Shown here: positions 15,016 through 26,447 of the stretch, one piece after another
How positions within the stretch are numbered: position 1 is the stretch's first letter
Layout: every line of letters begins with the position of its first letter
Source: Streptomyces cadmiisoli
GTDB taxonomy: Bacteria > Actinomycetota > Actinomycetes > Streptomycetales > Streptomycetaceae
DNA length: 64,000 nt
Assembly: GCF_003261055.1 (NCBI RefSeq)
Contig: NZ_CP030073.1
Coordinates: 1,922,001-1,986,000 of the forward strand
Direction of reading: 5' to 3'
Position numbers and translations under genes: made by a program
The notes under the pieces: model-generated
What the model was told of the DNA's origin: nothing
What the model saw: the letters and a program-made list of their open reading frames with translations, nothing else
Database searches by the model: none

Positions 15016-15594
15016 ATGGTCTCTGGAACCCAGACAGCGCGTAGCATCGAGATCACCGCCGAGAGTCTTCAAGAGGACCTGGCCCGCCTCCAGCTCCAGA
15101 AGCAGGCGCTGGAAAGGGAACTGGCCGCGGTCGTGGCGCATCTCGGCTCCGTGCAGCGGGCCCTCAGCGCTCTCGAGACCCTGATGCTGAAGCAGGACGC
15201 GGCCGCCCCGAAGGGTACGGCCGGGACCGGTGAGCGGGACCGGGCCGCGGCGTCCACCGACGAACCGTCCGGCAGTGACATCCCGGAAGCCTCCGATCTC
15301 ACGGCGAACACGGCACCGCGGCCCCGGAAGCCGCAGAGCGGCGAGGACGGCGAACCCGCGGCCGACACCGACGCGGCCGGGCAGAAGACGTACGGCAGGC
15401 TCACCGAGCAGATCATGGAGTACTTCGACGGTGTCGGCGACGTCGACGTACGGGCCCGCGACGTCGCGGCGGCCCTCGGACGTGACACGGACAGTGGCAG
15501 CATCAACGGTGTCCGCAGCACCCTCGACCGCCTGGTCGGCAGCTCGCGCATCCGGCGGACCGGCCGGGGCCTGTACCGCGCCAAGCGTTCCTAG
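15016..15594 (+). CDS. Coiled-coil/winged-helix-like protein (192 aa)
   Basis: The N-terminal ~60 residues form a long heptad helix (ESLQEDLARLQLQKQALERE, then a second stretch containing SVQRALSAL) similar in style to the two small coiled-coil proteins in this region. Residues ~65-120 are a charged, low-complexity linker. Residues ~125-192 (KTYGRLTEQIMEYFDG, VRARDVAAALGR, STLDRLVGSSRIRRTGRG, LYR) have the shape of a winged helix-turn-helix followed by a basic end. It could be a DNA-binding protein that oligomerises by its N-terminus; this is inference and no named family is recognised. ATG at 15016 follows GAGAGGAA. No ECF41-type promoter was found upstream. Confidence 0.72.
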   Translation: MVSGTQTARSIEITAESLQEDLARLQLQKQALERELAAVVAHLGSVQRALSALETLMLKQDAAAPKGTAGTGERDRAAASTDEPSGSDIPEASDLTANTAPRPRKPQSGEDGEPAADTDAAGQKTYGRLTEQIMEYFDGVGDVDVRARDVAAALGRDTDSGSINGVRSTLDRLVGSSRIRRTGRGLYRAKRS

Positions 15595-15691
15595 CGCCTG
15601 CGTCACGACCGGGGCCAGGACCAGGGCCCGTGCCCGCGTCACGACGACGTTCCGGCAGGTCGCGGCGGGTCGACAGGCCCGAGGCCTGTGG

Positions 15692-15734
15692 TTCCCGGAC
15701 GCCGCTCAACGGGGGATCAGACGGCGTCCGGGAA
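15692..15734 (+). terminator. Hairpin after the winged-helix gene
   Basis: TTCCCGGACGCCG (15692-15704) pairs with CGGCGTCCGGGAA (15722-15734). A smaller stem, ACAGGCC/GGCCTGT, sits at 15673-15689. The whole interval 15595-15895 (301 bp) has no credible gene. Confidence 0.65.
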
Positions 15735-15810
15735 ACCGCACCTGCGGGCTCTAGTCGCAGGCATGGTGTTCCGGACACCCTTCACGGGGTTGTTGCTCAG
15801 TGCCCGAAAC

Positions 15811-15824
15811 ACTGTGTTCACAGT
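15811..15824. promoter_or_regulatory. Palindrome ACTGTG-TT-CACAGT of unknown role
   Basis: A perfect 6-2-6 inverted repeat in a relatively AT-rich stretch between convergent genes. It has the look of a dimeric regulator site, but no start codon for a supported gene is close. Confidence 0.3.
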
Positions 15825-15895
15825 ATCAAACGTCCTACTGCCCCGTCGGGCCTGTCCGTCCCGGCCGCCTCGCCCCACAACAGTGTTACGTTGGC

Positions 15896-16237
15896 CTAAA
15901 CAACGTTCGCGATGAGCACGACGCACAGCCCGAGCATCATCGTGGTGATCAGTGCCATCGACAGCATGGTCCCCCGCAGCCACCGCCCGAAGCGGACATG
16001 GTGCTGCTCCTCCACGACGCTGATGCTGTCGGCGATGTGGTCGGTCACCATGCGGGCCACATGCCGCTGCTCGTCGAGATACCACCGTTCGATGTCGTTC
16101 TTCTGTTCCGGGTTCAGACCCCGCACCCCCGCGACGAACTCGGACACCCGTCTGTGCGCTGCCTTCAGATGCGCTTCCCGGTACAGGAAGTTCTCGATGT
16201 CGGTCAGGCCGCGTGCGGCCTCCTGACGCGCGTCCAT
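15896..16237 (-). CDS. Tail-anchored helical protein (113 aa)
   Basis: Residues 1-85 are charged and helical (EAARGLTDIENFLYREAHLK, DIERWYLDEQRHVARMVTDH). The last ~25 residues (~89-113, starting GTMLSMALITTMM) form one hydrophobic segment ending in NVV. That layout predicts a cytoplasmic domain anchored by a C-terminal membrane helix. No family is recognised. ATG at 16237 follows CGGAG. An ECF41-type promoter lies 79 bp upstream, so it belongs to the SigJ-linked set. Being a membrane-anchored member, it could dock a soluble partner; nothing in the sequence shows which. Confidence 0.75.
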   Translation of the reverse strand: MDARQEAARGLTDIENFLYREAHLKAAHRRVSEFVAGVRGLNPEQKNDIERWYLDEQRHVARMVTDHIADSISVVEEQHHVRFGRWLRGTMLSMALITTMMLGLCVVLIANVV

Positions 16238-16315
16238 GTGTACTCCGAGAGAGGAACGAGAACGGGGACGGGGAGCCCGGTCGCCGCGTTGCGGAATCCC
16301 CTTTGACACCAGATC

Positions 16316-16342
16316 GACCGGATACGACGACCGCGTGTGACA
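16316..16342 (-). promoter_or_regulatory. ECF41/SigJ-type promoter of the tail-anchored protein gene
   Basis: On the minus strand TGTCACA, 16 bp, GGTC. It lies between the ABC transporter stop (16381) and the gene at 15896-16237, giving the latter its own start of transcription. Confidence 0.75.
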
Positions 16343-16380
16343 CCCCCGCCCCCGGGTCCGCCCCGGTGTTCCCACCGCCG

Positions 16381-18276
16381 CTACGCCGCGACGACGTCCG
16401 CCGCGGGCTCCTCGAACTGCGTGCGGTACAGCTCCGCGTAGCGTCCGCCGGCCGCCAACAGCACCTCGTGCGTCCCCCGTTCCACGATGCGTCCCTCTTC
16501 GAGGACCAGGATCAGGTCGGCGGCGCGCACGGTGGACAGCCGGTGGGCGATGACGACGGCGGTACGCCCCTGAAGGGCCTCGGCGAGGGCTTCCTGGAGG
16601 GCCGCCTCCGACGTGTTGTCCAGATGGGCGGTGGCCTCGTCGAGGATGACGACGCGCTGGCGGGCCAGCAGGAGCCGGGCGACGGTCATGCGCTGTCGTT
16701 CCCCGCCCGACAGGCGGTAGCCGCGCTCGCCGACCACCGTGTCGAGGCCGTCGGGCAGGGCGCGTACGAGGTCGTCGAGGCGGGCCCGGCGCAGGGCGTC
16801 CCACAGCTCGTCGTCGGTCGCGCCGGGGCGGGCGTGCCGCAGGTTGGCGCCGACCGTGTCGTGGAACAGGTGTCCGTCCTGGGTGACCATGCCGAGGGTG
16901 GCGCGCAGCGAGTCGGCGGTCAGGTCGCGTACGTCGACGCCGCCGACGCGCACGGCGCCCTCGTCGACGTCGTACAGGCGCGGCAGCAGCTGGGCGACGG
17001 TGGACTTGCCCGCGCCGGAGGAGCCGACGAGGGCGACGGTCTGCCCGGCCTCGGCGCGGAAGGAGATGCCATGCAGGACCTCGGTGCCGCCCCGGGTGTC
17101 GAGGGACGCCACCTCCTCCAGTGAGGCGAGGGAGACCTTGTCGGCGGCGGGGTAGCCGAAGCGCACGTCGTGGAACTCCACCGGCACCGGGCCCTCGGGC
17201 ACCTCTACGGCGTCCGGTTTCTGGGAGATGAGCGGCTTCAGGTCGAGCACCTCGAAGACGCGCTCGAAGCTGACCAGGGCGCTCATCACCTCCACACGCG
17301 CTCCGGCGAGCGCGGTGAGCGGCGCGTACAGCCGGGTCAGCAGCAGGGCGAGGGCGACGACCGCGCCGGGGTCCAGGGCGCCGCGCAGGGCGAGCCGCCC
17401 GCCGATGCCGTAGACCAGGGCCAGCGCGAGGGCCGACACGAGGGTGAGCGCGGTGATGAACGCCGACTGGGCGGTCGCCGTGCGGATGCCGATGTCGGCG
17501 ACGCGGCGGGCGCGGGCGGCGAACTCCGCCGACTCGTCCTCGGGCCGGCCGAAGAGTTTCACGAGGGTGGCGCCCGGGGCGGAGAAGCGCTCCGTCATAC
17601 GGGTGCCCATGGCGGCGTTCAGTGTCGCCGCCTCCCGCTGCATCCGGGCCATCCGGCGGCCCATCCGCCGGGCGGGCACCACGAACACCGGCAGCAGCAC
17701 CAGCGCGAGGAGGGTGACCTGCCAGGACAGGGTGAGCATCACGGCCAGCGTGAGCACCAGCGTGACGAGGTTGCTGACCACACCGGACAGGGTGTTGCTG
17801 AAGGCCCGCTGCGCGCCGATGACGTCGTTGTTGAGCCGGCTGACGAGCGCCCCCGTCCGGGTGCGGGTGAAGAACGCGACCGGCATGCGCTGCACATGGT
17901 CGAACACGGCCGTGCGCAGATCGAGGATGAGTCCCTCGCCCAGGGTCGCCGAGAGCCGCCTGCCGAGGATGCCGAGCGCCGCCTCCACGACCGCGATCAG
18001 CGCGATCAGCAGGGCGAGCCGCACGACGGTCCCCTCGTCGCCGCCGGACACGATCGCGTCCACGACACGGCCGGCCAGCACGGGGGTCGCGACGGCGAGC
18101 AGCGCGGTGGCCACGCCCAGCAGGACGAACAGGGCGATGCGGCGGCGGTGCGGGCGGGCGAACGTGCCGATGCGGCGCAGTGTGGCGCGGGCGAAGGGGC
18201 GGCGTTCCTGCTCGGCGTTCATGACGCTGTGCAGCTGCGTCCAGGCCGTGGTCTCCATACTCATACAGGCGAACAT
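16381..18276 (-). CDS. ABC transporter, fused membrane and ATPase domains (exporter type)
   Basis: A 631-aa half-transporter. About six hydrophobic helices lie in residues ~45-330 (IALFVLLGVATALLAVA, LVLTLAVMLTLSWQVTLLAL). The ATPase domain has Walker A GSSGAGKST, signature LSGGERQRM, Walker B VVILDEAT and switch histidine in IAHRLST. It should dimerise in the cytoplasmic membrane and export a lipid, peptide or drug; substrate unknown. ATG at 18276 is chosen for GAGG 5 bp upstream; ATGs four and six codons later are also possible. The leader (GACCT...AGGTC around 18279-18300) contains a weak inverted repeat. No partner gene follows, so a homodimer is likely. Confidence 0.9.
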   Translation of the reverse strand: MFACMSMETTAWTQLHSVMNAEQERRPFARATLRRIGTFARPHRRRIALFVLLGVATALLAVATPVLAGRVVDAIVSGGDEGTVVRLALLIALIAVVEAALGILGRRLSATLGEGLILDLRTAVFDHVQRMPVAFFTRTRTGALVSRLNNDVIGAQRAFSNTLSGVVSNLVTLVLTLAVMLTLSWQVTLLALVLLPVFVVPARRMGRRMARMQREAATLNAAMGTRMTERFSAPGATLVKLFGRPEDESAEFAARARRVADIGIRTATAQSAFITALTLVSALALALVYGIGGRLALRGALDPGAVVALALLLTRLYAPLTALAGARVEVMSALVSFERVFEVLDLKPLISQKPDAVEVPEGPVPVEFHDVRFGYPAADKVSLASLEEVASLDTRGGTEVLHGISFRAEAGQTVALVGSSGAGKSTVAQLLPRLYDVDEGAVRVGGVDVRDLTADSLRATLGMVTQDGHLFHDTVGANLRHARPGATDDELWDALRRARLDDLVRALPDGLDTVVGERGYRLSGGERQRMTVARLLLARQRVVILDEATAHLDNTSEAALQEALAEALQGRTAVVIAHRLSTVRAADLILVLEEGRIVERGTHEVLLAAGGRYAELYRTQFEEPAADVVAA

Positions 18277-18397
18277 AGGACCTCAACCTTTCTTTAGGTC
18301 AACGGGAGGGCGCGAAGCCCGCCCGCTTCCCGTACGTAAGCCGCCGTCCCCGCTGCCGCAACCCGCAGTTGAGACGGCACGGAGAGCCTCTTCGAAT

Positions 18398-19363
18398 GTG
18401 ACAGCGGTACGACTTCCCCAGGCGCGGTCCACCGGGCGCCTCCCTCTGCGGGCGATCCTCGGCCTGCTCCCGCTCGCCGTGGTGGCCTTTCTCGCGGTGC
18501 GGCACCGTGACGTGCTCACCCAGGGCTTCCACCATCTGACGACCGCCCGGTGGCCCTGGCTGCTGGCCGCGGGCGCCGCCACCTGCATGACCTGGGTGGC
18601 AGCGGCGGTCACCCGGCAGGGCGCGGTCGTCGAGCGGCTGCCGGGCTTCCGCCTGCTGGTCACGCAGGTCGCCGCGATGGCGGCCAACCACATCCTGCCC
18701 ACCGGCGTGGGGGCGTCGGCGGTCAATCTCCGCTTCATGACCGTGTGCGGGCTGCCGCTGGCCCGCTCCTCGGCCGCCCTGGCGCTCTATCTGCTCGCGG
18801 AGAGCGTCGCCCGGGTCGGCCTGCTGGTCACGCTGCTGGTGGTCTTCCCCGGCGCGCTGCGCCCCGGCACGCTGCTGCCGGACGGTGCGGCCGGTCCGCT
18901 GCTGCTCGGGCTCGGCGTGGTGGTGCTGGTCGCCGCGGCGGTGCTGCTGCTGGTCCGGCGGCTGCGCCGGGCCCTCGGGTCCTTCCTGCGCACGGCGCTG
19001 GGCGAGGCCCGCTCGGTGCACACGCGTCCCGCCCGGGCGCTGGCGCTGTGGGGCGGTTCGCTGGCGTTCCCCGCGTTGCAGGCGACCGGGCTGGTCGCGG
19101 TGGGGCGGGCGCTGGGCCTGGACATCCCGCTGTGGCACATGGCGGTCGCGTATCTGGCCGCGACCGTCGCCGTGGCGGTGGTGCCCACCCCGGGCGGGCT
19201 CGGCTCGGTGGAGGCGGCGCTGATCGTGGCGCTGGTCGCGGCGGGCGGTCCGGTGGCGGTGGCGACGGCGGTGGTGCTGGCGTACCGGATCATCACGGTG
19301 TGGCTGCCGCTGCTGCCGGGGGCGCTGACGCTGGGTGCGCTGGTGCGGCTGAAGGTGATCTGA
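18398..19363 (+). CDS. Flippase-like integral membrane protein (LPG synthase TM/UPF0104 type)
   Basis: A 321-aa protein with seven to eight hydrophobic segments (LRAILGLLPLAVVAFLAV, LLVTLLVVFPGAL, LLLGLGVVVLVAAAVLLL). It carries the family motifs NHILPTGVGASAVNLRF and PTPGGLGSVEAAL, typical of YbhN/AglD-like lysylphosphatidylglycerol-synthase membrane domains. No catalytic synthase domain is fused, so it is the membrane-only version, thought to move lipids or lipid-linked molecules. GTG at 18398 follows GGAGAG at 12 bp; an ATG overlapping it is out of frame. It is divergent from the ABC exporter with 121 bp between starts, so the two may be co-regulated (inference). Confidence 0.82.
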   Translation: MTAVRLPQARSTGRLPLRAILGLLPLAVVAFLAVRHRDVLTQGFHHLTTARWPWLLAAGAATCMTWVAAAVTRQGAVVERLPGFRLLVTQVAAMAANHILPTGVGASAVNLRFMTVCGLPLARSSAALALYLLAESVARVGLLVTLLVVFPGALRPGTLLPDGAAGPLLLGLGVVVLVAAAVLLLVRRLRRALGSFLRTALGEARSVHTRPARALALWGGSLAFPALQATGLVAVGRALGLDIPLWHMAVAYLAATVAVAVVPTPGGLGSVEAALIVALVAAGGPVAVATAVVLAYRIITVWLPLLPGALTLGALVRLKVI

Positions 19364-19519
19364 GGGGCCCGCGCTTCGACGGTCCTCGCGCCGGCCGTGA
19401 CGGGCGGCACCTCCGCGGGACCGGACCGCCGGGCCCGCCCTCTTGATCGAACGTGCCGGGTCCACGGTGCGCGCCGCGCGGGTAACGTGCTGCGTCCGAC
19501 GTACGGAAGGGATGCCAGC

Positions 19520-20284
19520 ATGCCGGTCCGCATCGAGCGGCGGGGGCCCGTCACCACCGTCGTTCTGTCCCGTCCCGAGGTCCGCAACGCCGTGGACGGC
19601 CCGACGGCGGCCGAACTCGCCGCCGCCTTCCGCGCCTTCGATTCGGACGACGACGCCCGGGTGGCGGTCCTGTGGGGTGAGGGCGGCACGTTCTGCGCGG
19701 GCGCCGACCTGAAGGCGCTCGGCACGGAGCGGGGCAACGCCGTCACACCGGACGGCGACGGTCCGATGGGGCCGACGCGGATGCGGCTGTCGAAGCCGGT
19801 GATCGCCGCGGTGGCCGGACATGCCGTCGCCGGAGGGCTGGAGTTGGCCCTGTGGTGCGATCTGCGGGTCGTGGAGGAGGACGCCGTCCTCGGGGTGTTC
19901 TGCCGCCGCTGGGGCGTCCCGCTGATCGACGGCGGTACGGTGCGGCTGCCCCGGCTGATCGGTACGAGCCGCGCCCTGGACATGATCCTCACGGGCCGGC
20001 CGGTGCTCGCCGGCGAGGCCCTGGAGACGGGCCTCGCCAACCGTGTGGTGCCCACCGGCACCGCCCGCGCCGCGGCCGAGGAACTGGCCGCGGAGATCGC
20101 CCGCTTCCCGCAGGACTGCCTGCGCTCCGACCGTGCCTCCGTGCTGGACCAGGAGGGGCTGGACGAGGCGGCGGCCATGCGCGGCGAACTCCGGTACGGC
20201 ACAGGGGTGCTGGCGCAGAGCATCGAGGGCGCGGCCCGGTTCGTCTCGGGTGCCGGGCGGCACGGCACGTTCTCCGAGGGCTGA
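19520..20284 (+). CDS. Enoyl-CoA hydratase/crotonase-family protein
   Basis: 254 aa. The crotonase oxyanion-hole segments are FCAGADLKAL and AAVAGHAVAGGLELALWCDL, followed by GVPLIDGGTVRLPRLIG and the SRALDMILTGRPV helix. The fold binds acyl-CoA thioesters; hydration is the likely reaction, but the glutamates of classical hydratases are not obvious at both positions, so another crotonase activity is possible. ATG at 19520 follows GGAAGGGA. It stands alone between a flippase-like gene and a permease relic. The substrate is not predictable. Confidence 0.85.
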   Translation: MPVRIERRGPVTTVVLSRPEVRNAVDGPTAAELAAAFRAFDSDDDARVAVLWGEGGTFCAGADLKALGTERGNAVTPDGDGPMGPTRMRLSKPVIAAVAGHAVAGGLELALWCDLRVVEEDAVLGVFCRRWGVPLIDGGTVRLPRLIGTSRALDMILTGRPVLAGEALETGLANRVVPTGTARAAAEELAAEIARFPQDCLRSDRASVLDQEGLDEAAAMRGELRYGTGVLAQSIEGAARFVSGAGRHGTFSEG

Positions 20285-20680
20285 GTCGGGCACCCGGGGC
20301 GGTGGAGCGGGCCGATCGGCTGGATCGCGGTGGGCCGGGTGGCCCGTGTGACGGTGCTGTTCTGCCTGCCGCGGTCGTCGCCGGTGACCCTCGACACGAT
20401 GAACTACACCTCGGTCGCCCTGCTCGTCGTACTCGTCCTCGCCACCGCGTGGTGGTTCGTGGCCCGCCGTTCGTACGGAACGCCCACGACCGCCGCGTAC
20501 GGAACCGAGCGCGAACAGGCTGAACCGGCCGAGGAGATCGTCCGACCGGCTGCGCCCCGCCGCCGGTCCCGGTACGAACTGACGTGCCGGATACGGCAGG
20601 ATGAGCGCTCGCGCCGGGTCACGACGCCCGTGACGGCCGGCGCGACCGCACACCCCGGAAACGAGCAGGTGACCACGTGA
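20285..20680 (+). pseudogene. Relic of an APC-family amino-acid permease (C-terminal end only)
   Basis: The frame beginning right after the hydratase stop reads GRWSGPIGWIAVGRVARV, then LPRSSPVTLDTMNYTSVALL and ATAWWFVARRSYGTP. This is the layout of the last two membrane helices of amino-acid permeases of the APC superfamily (SGPIGWIAVxWV, LP-SSPVT, NYxxVAL, WWFV-R). About 60-65 residues of homology remain of ~500. The upstream part of the gene is absent, replaced by the hydratase gene. A possible start at 20330 would give 116 aa, but the product would lack every functional part. The continuing frame to 20680 is arginine-rich and unlike a transporter. Confidence 0.65.
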
Positions 20681-24292
<3,612 letters not shown>

Positions 24293-24320
24293 CGCCTCGG
24301 CCCCAGGGCCCGCTCCCCGT

Positions 24321-24358
24321 CTCCGCCCCGACCGGCACACCGCCCGGCCGGGGCGGAG
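24321..24358 (+). terminator. Hairpin after icd
   Basis: CTCCGCCCCGACCGG (24321-24335) pairs with CCGGCCGGGGCGGAG (24344-24358), with one mismatch in 15. Confidence 0.75.
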
Positions 24359-24496
24359 CCGTGTGCGGGCGTTCGGCTTCCTTCCGGGCGGTCGGAAGTC
24401 CCCGTGCGTTCCGGCCCGCGTACGGCGCGGGCCCGCGGCCGATGTGGCACCGTGATCGTGCCGTACGCCACCGACCGCGCCCTCCGGAGCCGCCCG

Positions 24497-25297
24497 ATGT
24501 CCCCCGCCGCACCGTCCTCCTTCGAGCTGCTGCCCGGCGCCGACTCCTCCCCCGTGCTCCTCCATGTGCCGCACTCCGCCCGGGACATACCGGCGGACGT
24601 GCGCGCGGGCATCGTGCTGGACGACGAGGCGCTGGAGCGCGAACTGGACCACATCACGGACGCGCACACGCGGCGGATCGCCGCCGAGGCGGCCGCGTTG
24701 TCGGCCGTCACGCCCTGGCGGTTCGTCAACCGGCTCTCCCGGCTGGTCGTCGATCCCGAGCGGTTCCCGGACGAGCGGGAGGAGATGCTCGCCGTGGGCA
24801 TGGGGGCCGTGTACGAGCGGACCACGCACGGGGCGGTGCTGCGGCCCGCGGGCAGCGATCCGCAGCCGCTGCTGGAACGCTGGTTCCGCCCGTACGCCCG
24901 CGCCATGACCGAGGCGGTGGCCGGCCGGCTCGCCGCCACCGGCCGGGCCGTGATCATCGACGTCCACTCCTACCCCACCGCCCGGCTGCCGTACGAGCTG
25001 CACGGCGGCGGTCCGCGCCCGCCGGTGTGCCTGGGGACCGATCCCCGGCACACGCCGCCCGGGCTGCTCGCTGCGGCCCGGGAGGCCTTCGCACCGCTCG
25101 GGGCGACCGGGCTCGACAGCCCCTTCGCCGGGACCTACGTGCCGCTGGAGTTCCACGGCACGGAGCCCCGGGTCAGCGCCCTGATGGTGGAGATCCGCCG
25201 GGACACGTACATGTCCGAGCCCGGCGGACCCGCCGGACCCGGACTGCACCGGCTCGCCACGGCGCTGGCGGACCTGGTCGACGCGGTACCCCGCTGA
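24497..25297 (+). CDS. N-formylglutamate amidohydrolase-like protein
   Basis: A 266-aa member of the FGase family. Visible family features are VLLHVPHSARDIP near the N-terminus, DAHTRRIA, RLVVDPERFPDE, DVHSYPTARLPYEL and a late PLEFHGTEPRVSALMVEIRR. The conserved His/Asp/Glu residues of these stretches are expected to hold a zinc ion. The classical reaction frees glutamate from N-formylglutamate in histidine catabolism, but no hut gene is nearby and many homologues have other amide substrates. ATG at 24497 follows CCGGAGC. It stands alone after icd; convergent with the gene at 25322. Confidence 0.82.
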   Translation: MSPAAPSSFELLPGADSSPVLLHVPHSARDIPADVRAGIVLDDEALERELDHITDAHTRRIAAEAAALSAVTPWRFVNRLSRLVVDPERFPDEREEMLAVGMGAVYERTTHGAVLRPAGSDPQPLLERWFRPYARAMTEAVAGRLAATGRAVIIDVHSYPTARLPYELHGGGPRPPVCLGTDPRHTPPGLLAAAREAFAPLGATGLDSPFAGTYVPLEFHGTEPRVSALMVEIRRDTYMSEPGGPAGPGLHRLATALADLVDAVPR

Positions 25298-25321
25298 CCT
25301 CCGCCCGGCGGCCTGTCGCGG

Positions 25322-25816
25322 TCAGGCCCGCAGCCACTCCGTGACGACCACCTCGCCGCCGGCGCGCAGCCGCAGCGCGAAGGGACCCGCGGTCGGCACG
25401 TCGCCGGCGAAACGGCCCATGGCGTCGGCCGTGAGCGTGGCGGGCACCGCCGGCTGCGGGCCGCCGAGCACCTCGATGCGGGCCGGCTGGGGCGGCAGCA
25501 CCTGCCCCATCAGCCCGCGCGCGGTCACCTCGACGTCCACGCTCAGCTCACCGGTGCGGAACGTCAGCATCCGCGGCGCGTCCGTCACGCCCCTGACCGG
25601 AATGGCGTCGACCAGCGAGTCGAAGGTCAGCTCGGCGATCCGGGCGTCCAGGTCGTGCAGCGCGTAGGCCTCGACGGCCAGGCGCCGCAGCTCGGCCGGT
25701 ACCGGATCCAGGACGGCGGCGGCCCCGCGCAGCTCCTCCTCCAGCCGGCCGGCGTCGAACTCCTCGTCGTCGAGGACGGTCTCGTCGTCGAATCCGTCGT
25801 CGTTGATGGCGTTCAC
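25322..25816 (-). CDS. Small acidic/beta-rich protein coupled to an ECF sigma factor
   Basis: A 164-aa protein not assigned to a named family. Residues 1-30 are strongly acidic (DDGFDDETVLDDEEFD). Residues ~30-80 are helical (VPAELRRLAVEAYAL). Residues ~82-164 form a beta-rich segment with a carboxypeptidase-regulatory/Ig-like look (LSVDVEVTARGLMGQ, PARIEVLGG, PFALRLRAGGEVVVTEWLRA). Its GTG (25816) overlaps the sigma factor stop by GTGA, so the two are translationally coupled and probably work together. It has no membrane span, so it is not a typical transmembrane anti-sigma factor, but a cytosolic sigma-binding role is possible. Confidence 0.72.
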   Translation of the reverse strand: MNAINDDGFDDETVLDDEEFDAGRLEEELRGAAAVLDPVPAELRRLAVEAYALHDLDARIAELTFDSLVDAIPVRGVTDAPRMLTFRTGELSVDVEVTARGLMGQVLPPQPARIEVLGGPQPAVPATLTADAMGRFAGDVPTAGPFALRLRAGGEVVVTEWLRA

Positions 25817-26388
25817 AGTGCTCCCCGTGCGTCGAGTCGGGCCCGCAGGCGCCGCAGACAGCGCTGGCGCAGCGGCCCGATGCTGCCGACGGCGATGCCC
25901 AGAGCGGCGGACACCTCCTGGTAGCTCGGCGGCGGCGAGGCCATCAGCACCCGGAGCAACTGCCTGCACCGATCGCCGAGTTCCTCGAACTCCTGCCAGA
26001 GCCGCCGCATGCGCTCGCTCTGCGCCGCCGCCTCCTCCGAGTCGAGCACCGCCTGCTCCGGCGTGCGGTCCTCGCTGACCCGGTCCAGCAGTTGCGGATC
26101 GTCGGTCGGCGTCAGCCGCCGCGAACTCCTGAGGACCTTCAGGCACTCGTTGCGCGCGGTGCTCGCCAGCCAGCCGCCCGCCTTGTCCGGCTCCCGGATC
26201 CGCCCGAGGTTCTGGGCGAACCGGAACCAGGCGGTCTGGTAGACCTCGTGCGCGTCGGCGTCGCTGAGCCGGTGAGCGCGCACCACGGACCACACCAGCG
26301 GGCTCAGCCCTTCCACCAGCGCCTTCCAGGCCGCCGCGTCGCCGTCGACGGCGGACTGGACGAGCGCGCCGACATCTGCACGATCCAC
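25813..26388 (-). CDS. ECF-type RNA polymerase sigma factor of the protease/CHAT island
   Basis: 191 aa. Sigma-2 lies at ~10-75 (WKALVEGLSPLVWSVVRAHR, ADAHEVYQTAWFRFAQNL, WLASTARNECLKVLR). Sigma-4 lies at ~125-185 (LWQEFEELGDRCRQLLRVLM, SYQEVSAALGIAVGSIGPLR, RCLRRLRARL). No C-terminal SnoaL domain is present, so it is unrelated to the SigJ group at the left of the window. GTG at 26388 is chosen for GAGGGG upstream; an in-frame extension to 26451 has no ribosome site and would nearly abut the protease stop. It lies 59 bp downstream of the subtilisin gene on the same strand. Confidence 0.85.
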   Translation of the reverse strand: MDRADVGALVQSAVDGDAAAWKALVEGLSPLVWSVVRAHRLSDADAHEVYQTAWFRFAQNLGRIREPDKAGGWLASTARNECLKVLRSSRRLTPTDDPQLLDRVSEDRTPEQAVLDSEEAAAQSERMRRLWQEFEELGDRCRQLLRVLMASPPPSYQEVSAALGIAVGSIGPLRQRCLRRLRARLDARGAL

Positions 26389-26447
26389 GGCCCCACCCCT
26401 CGTGTACGGCCAGTCATCGTACGCCGTGACGGGGGCCGCCAGAGCCC

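Noticed and set aside
17444..18397. Upstream extension of the flippase-like gene giving a 639-aa protein
   Set aside because: The added N-terminal part is antisense to the ABC exporter and has no membrane or family character; homology starts just after GTG 18398.
25310..25328. GGCCTG/CAGGCC hairpin between convergent genes as a terminator
   Set aside because: Only a 6-bp stem that overlaps a stop codon; too weak to list as a feature.
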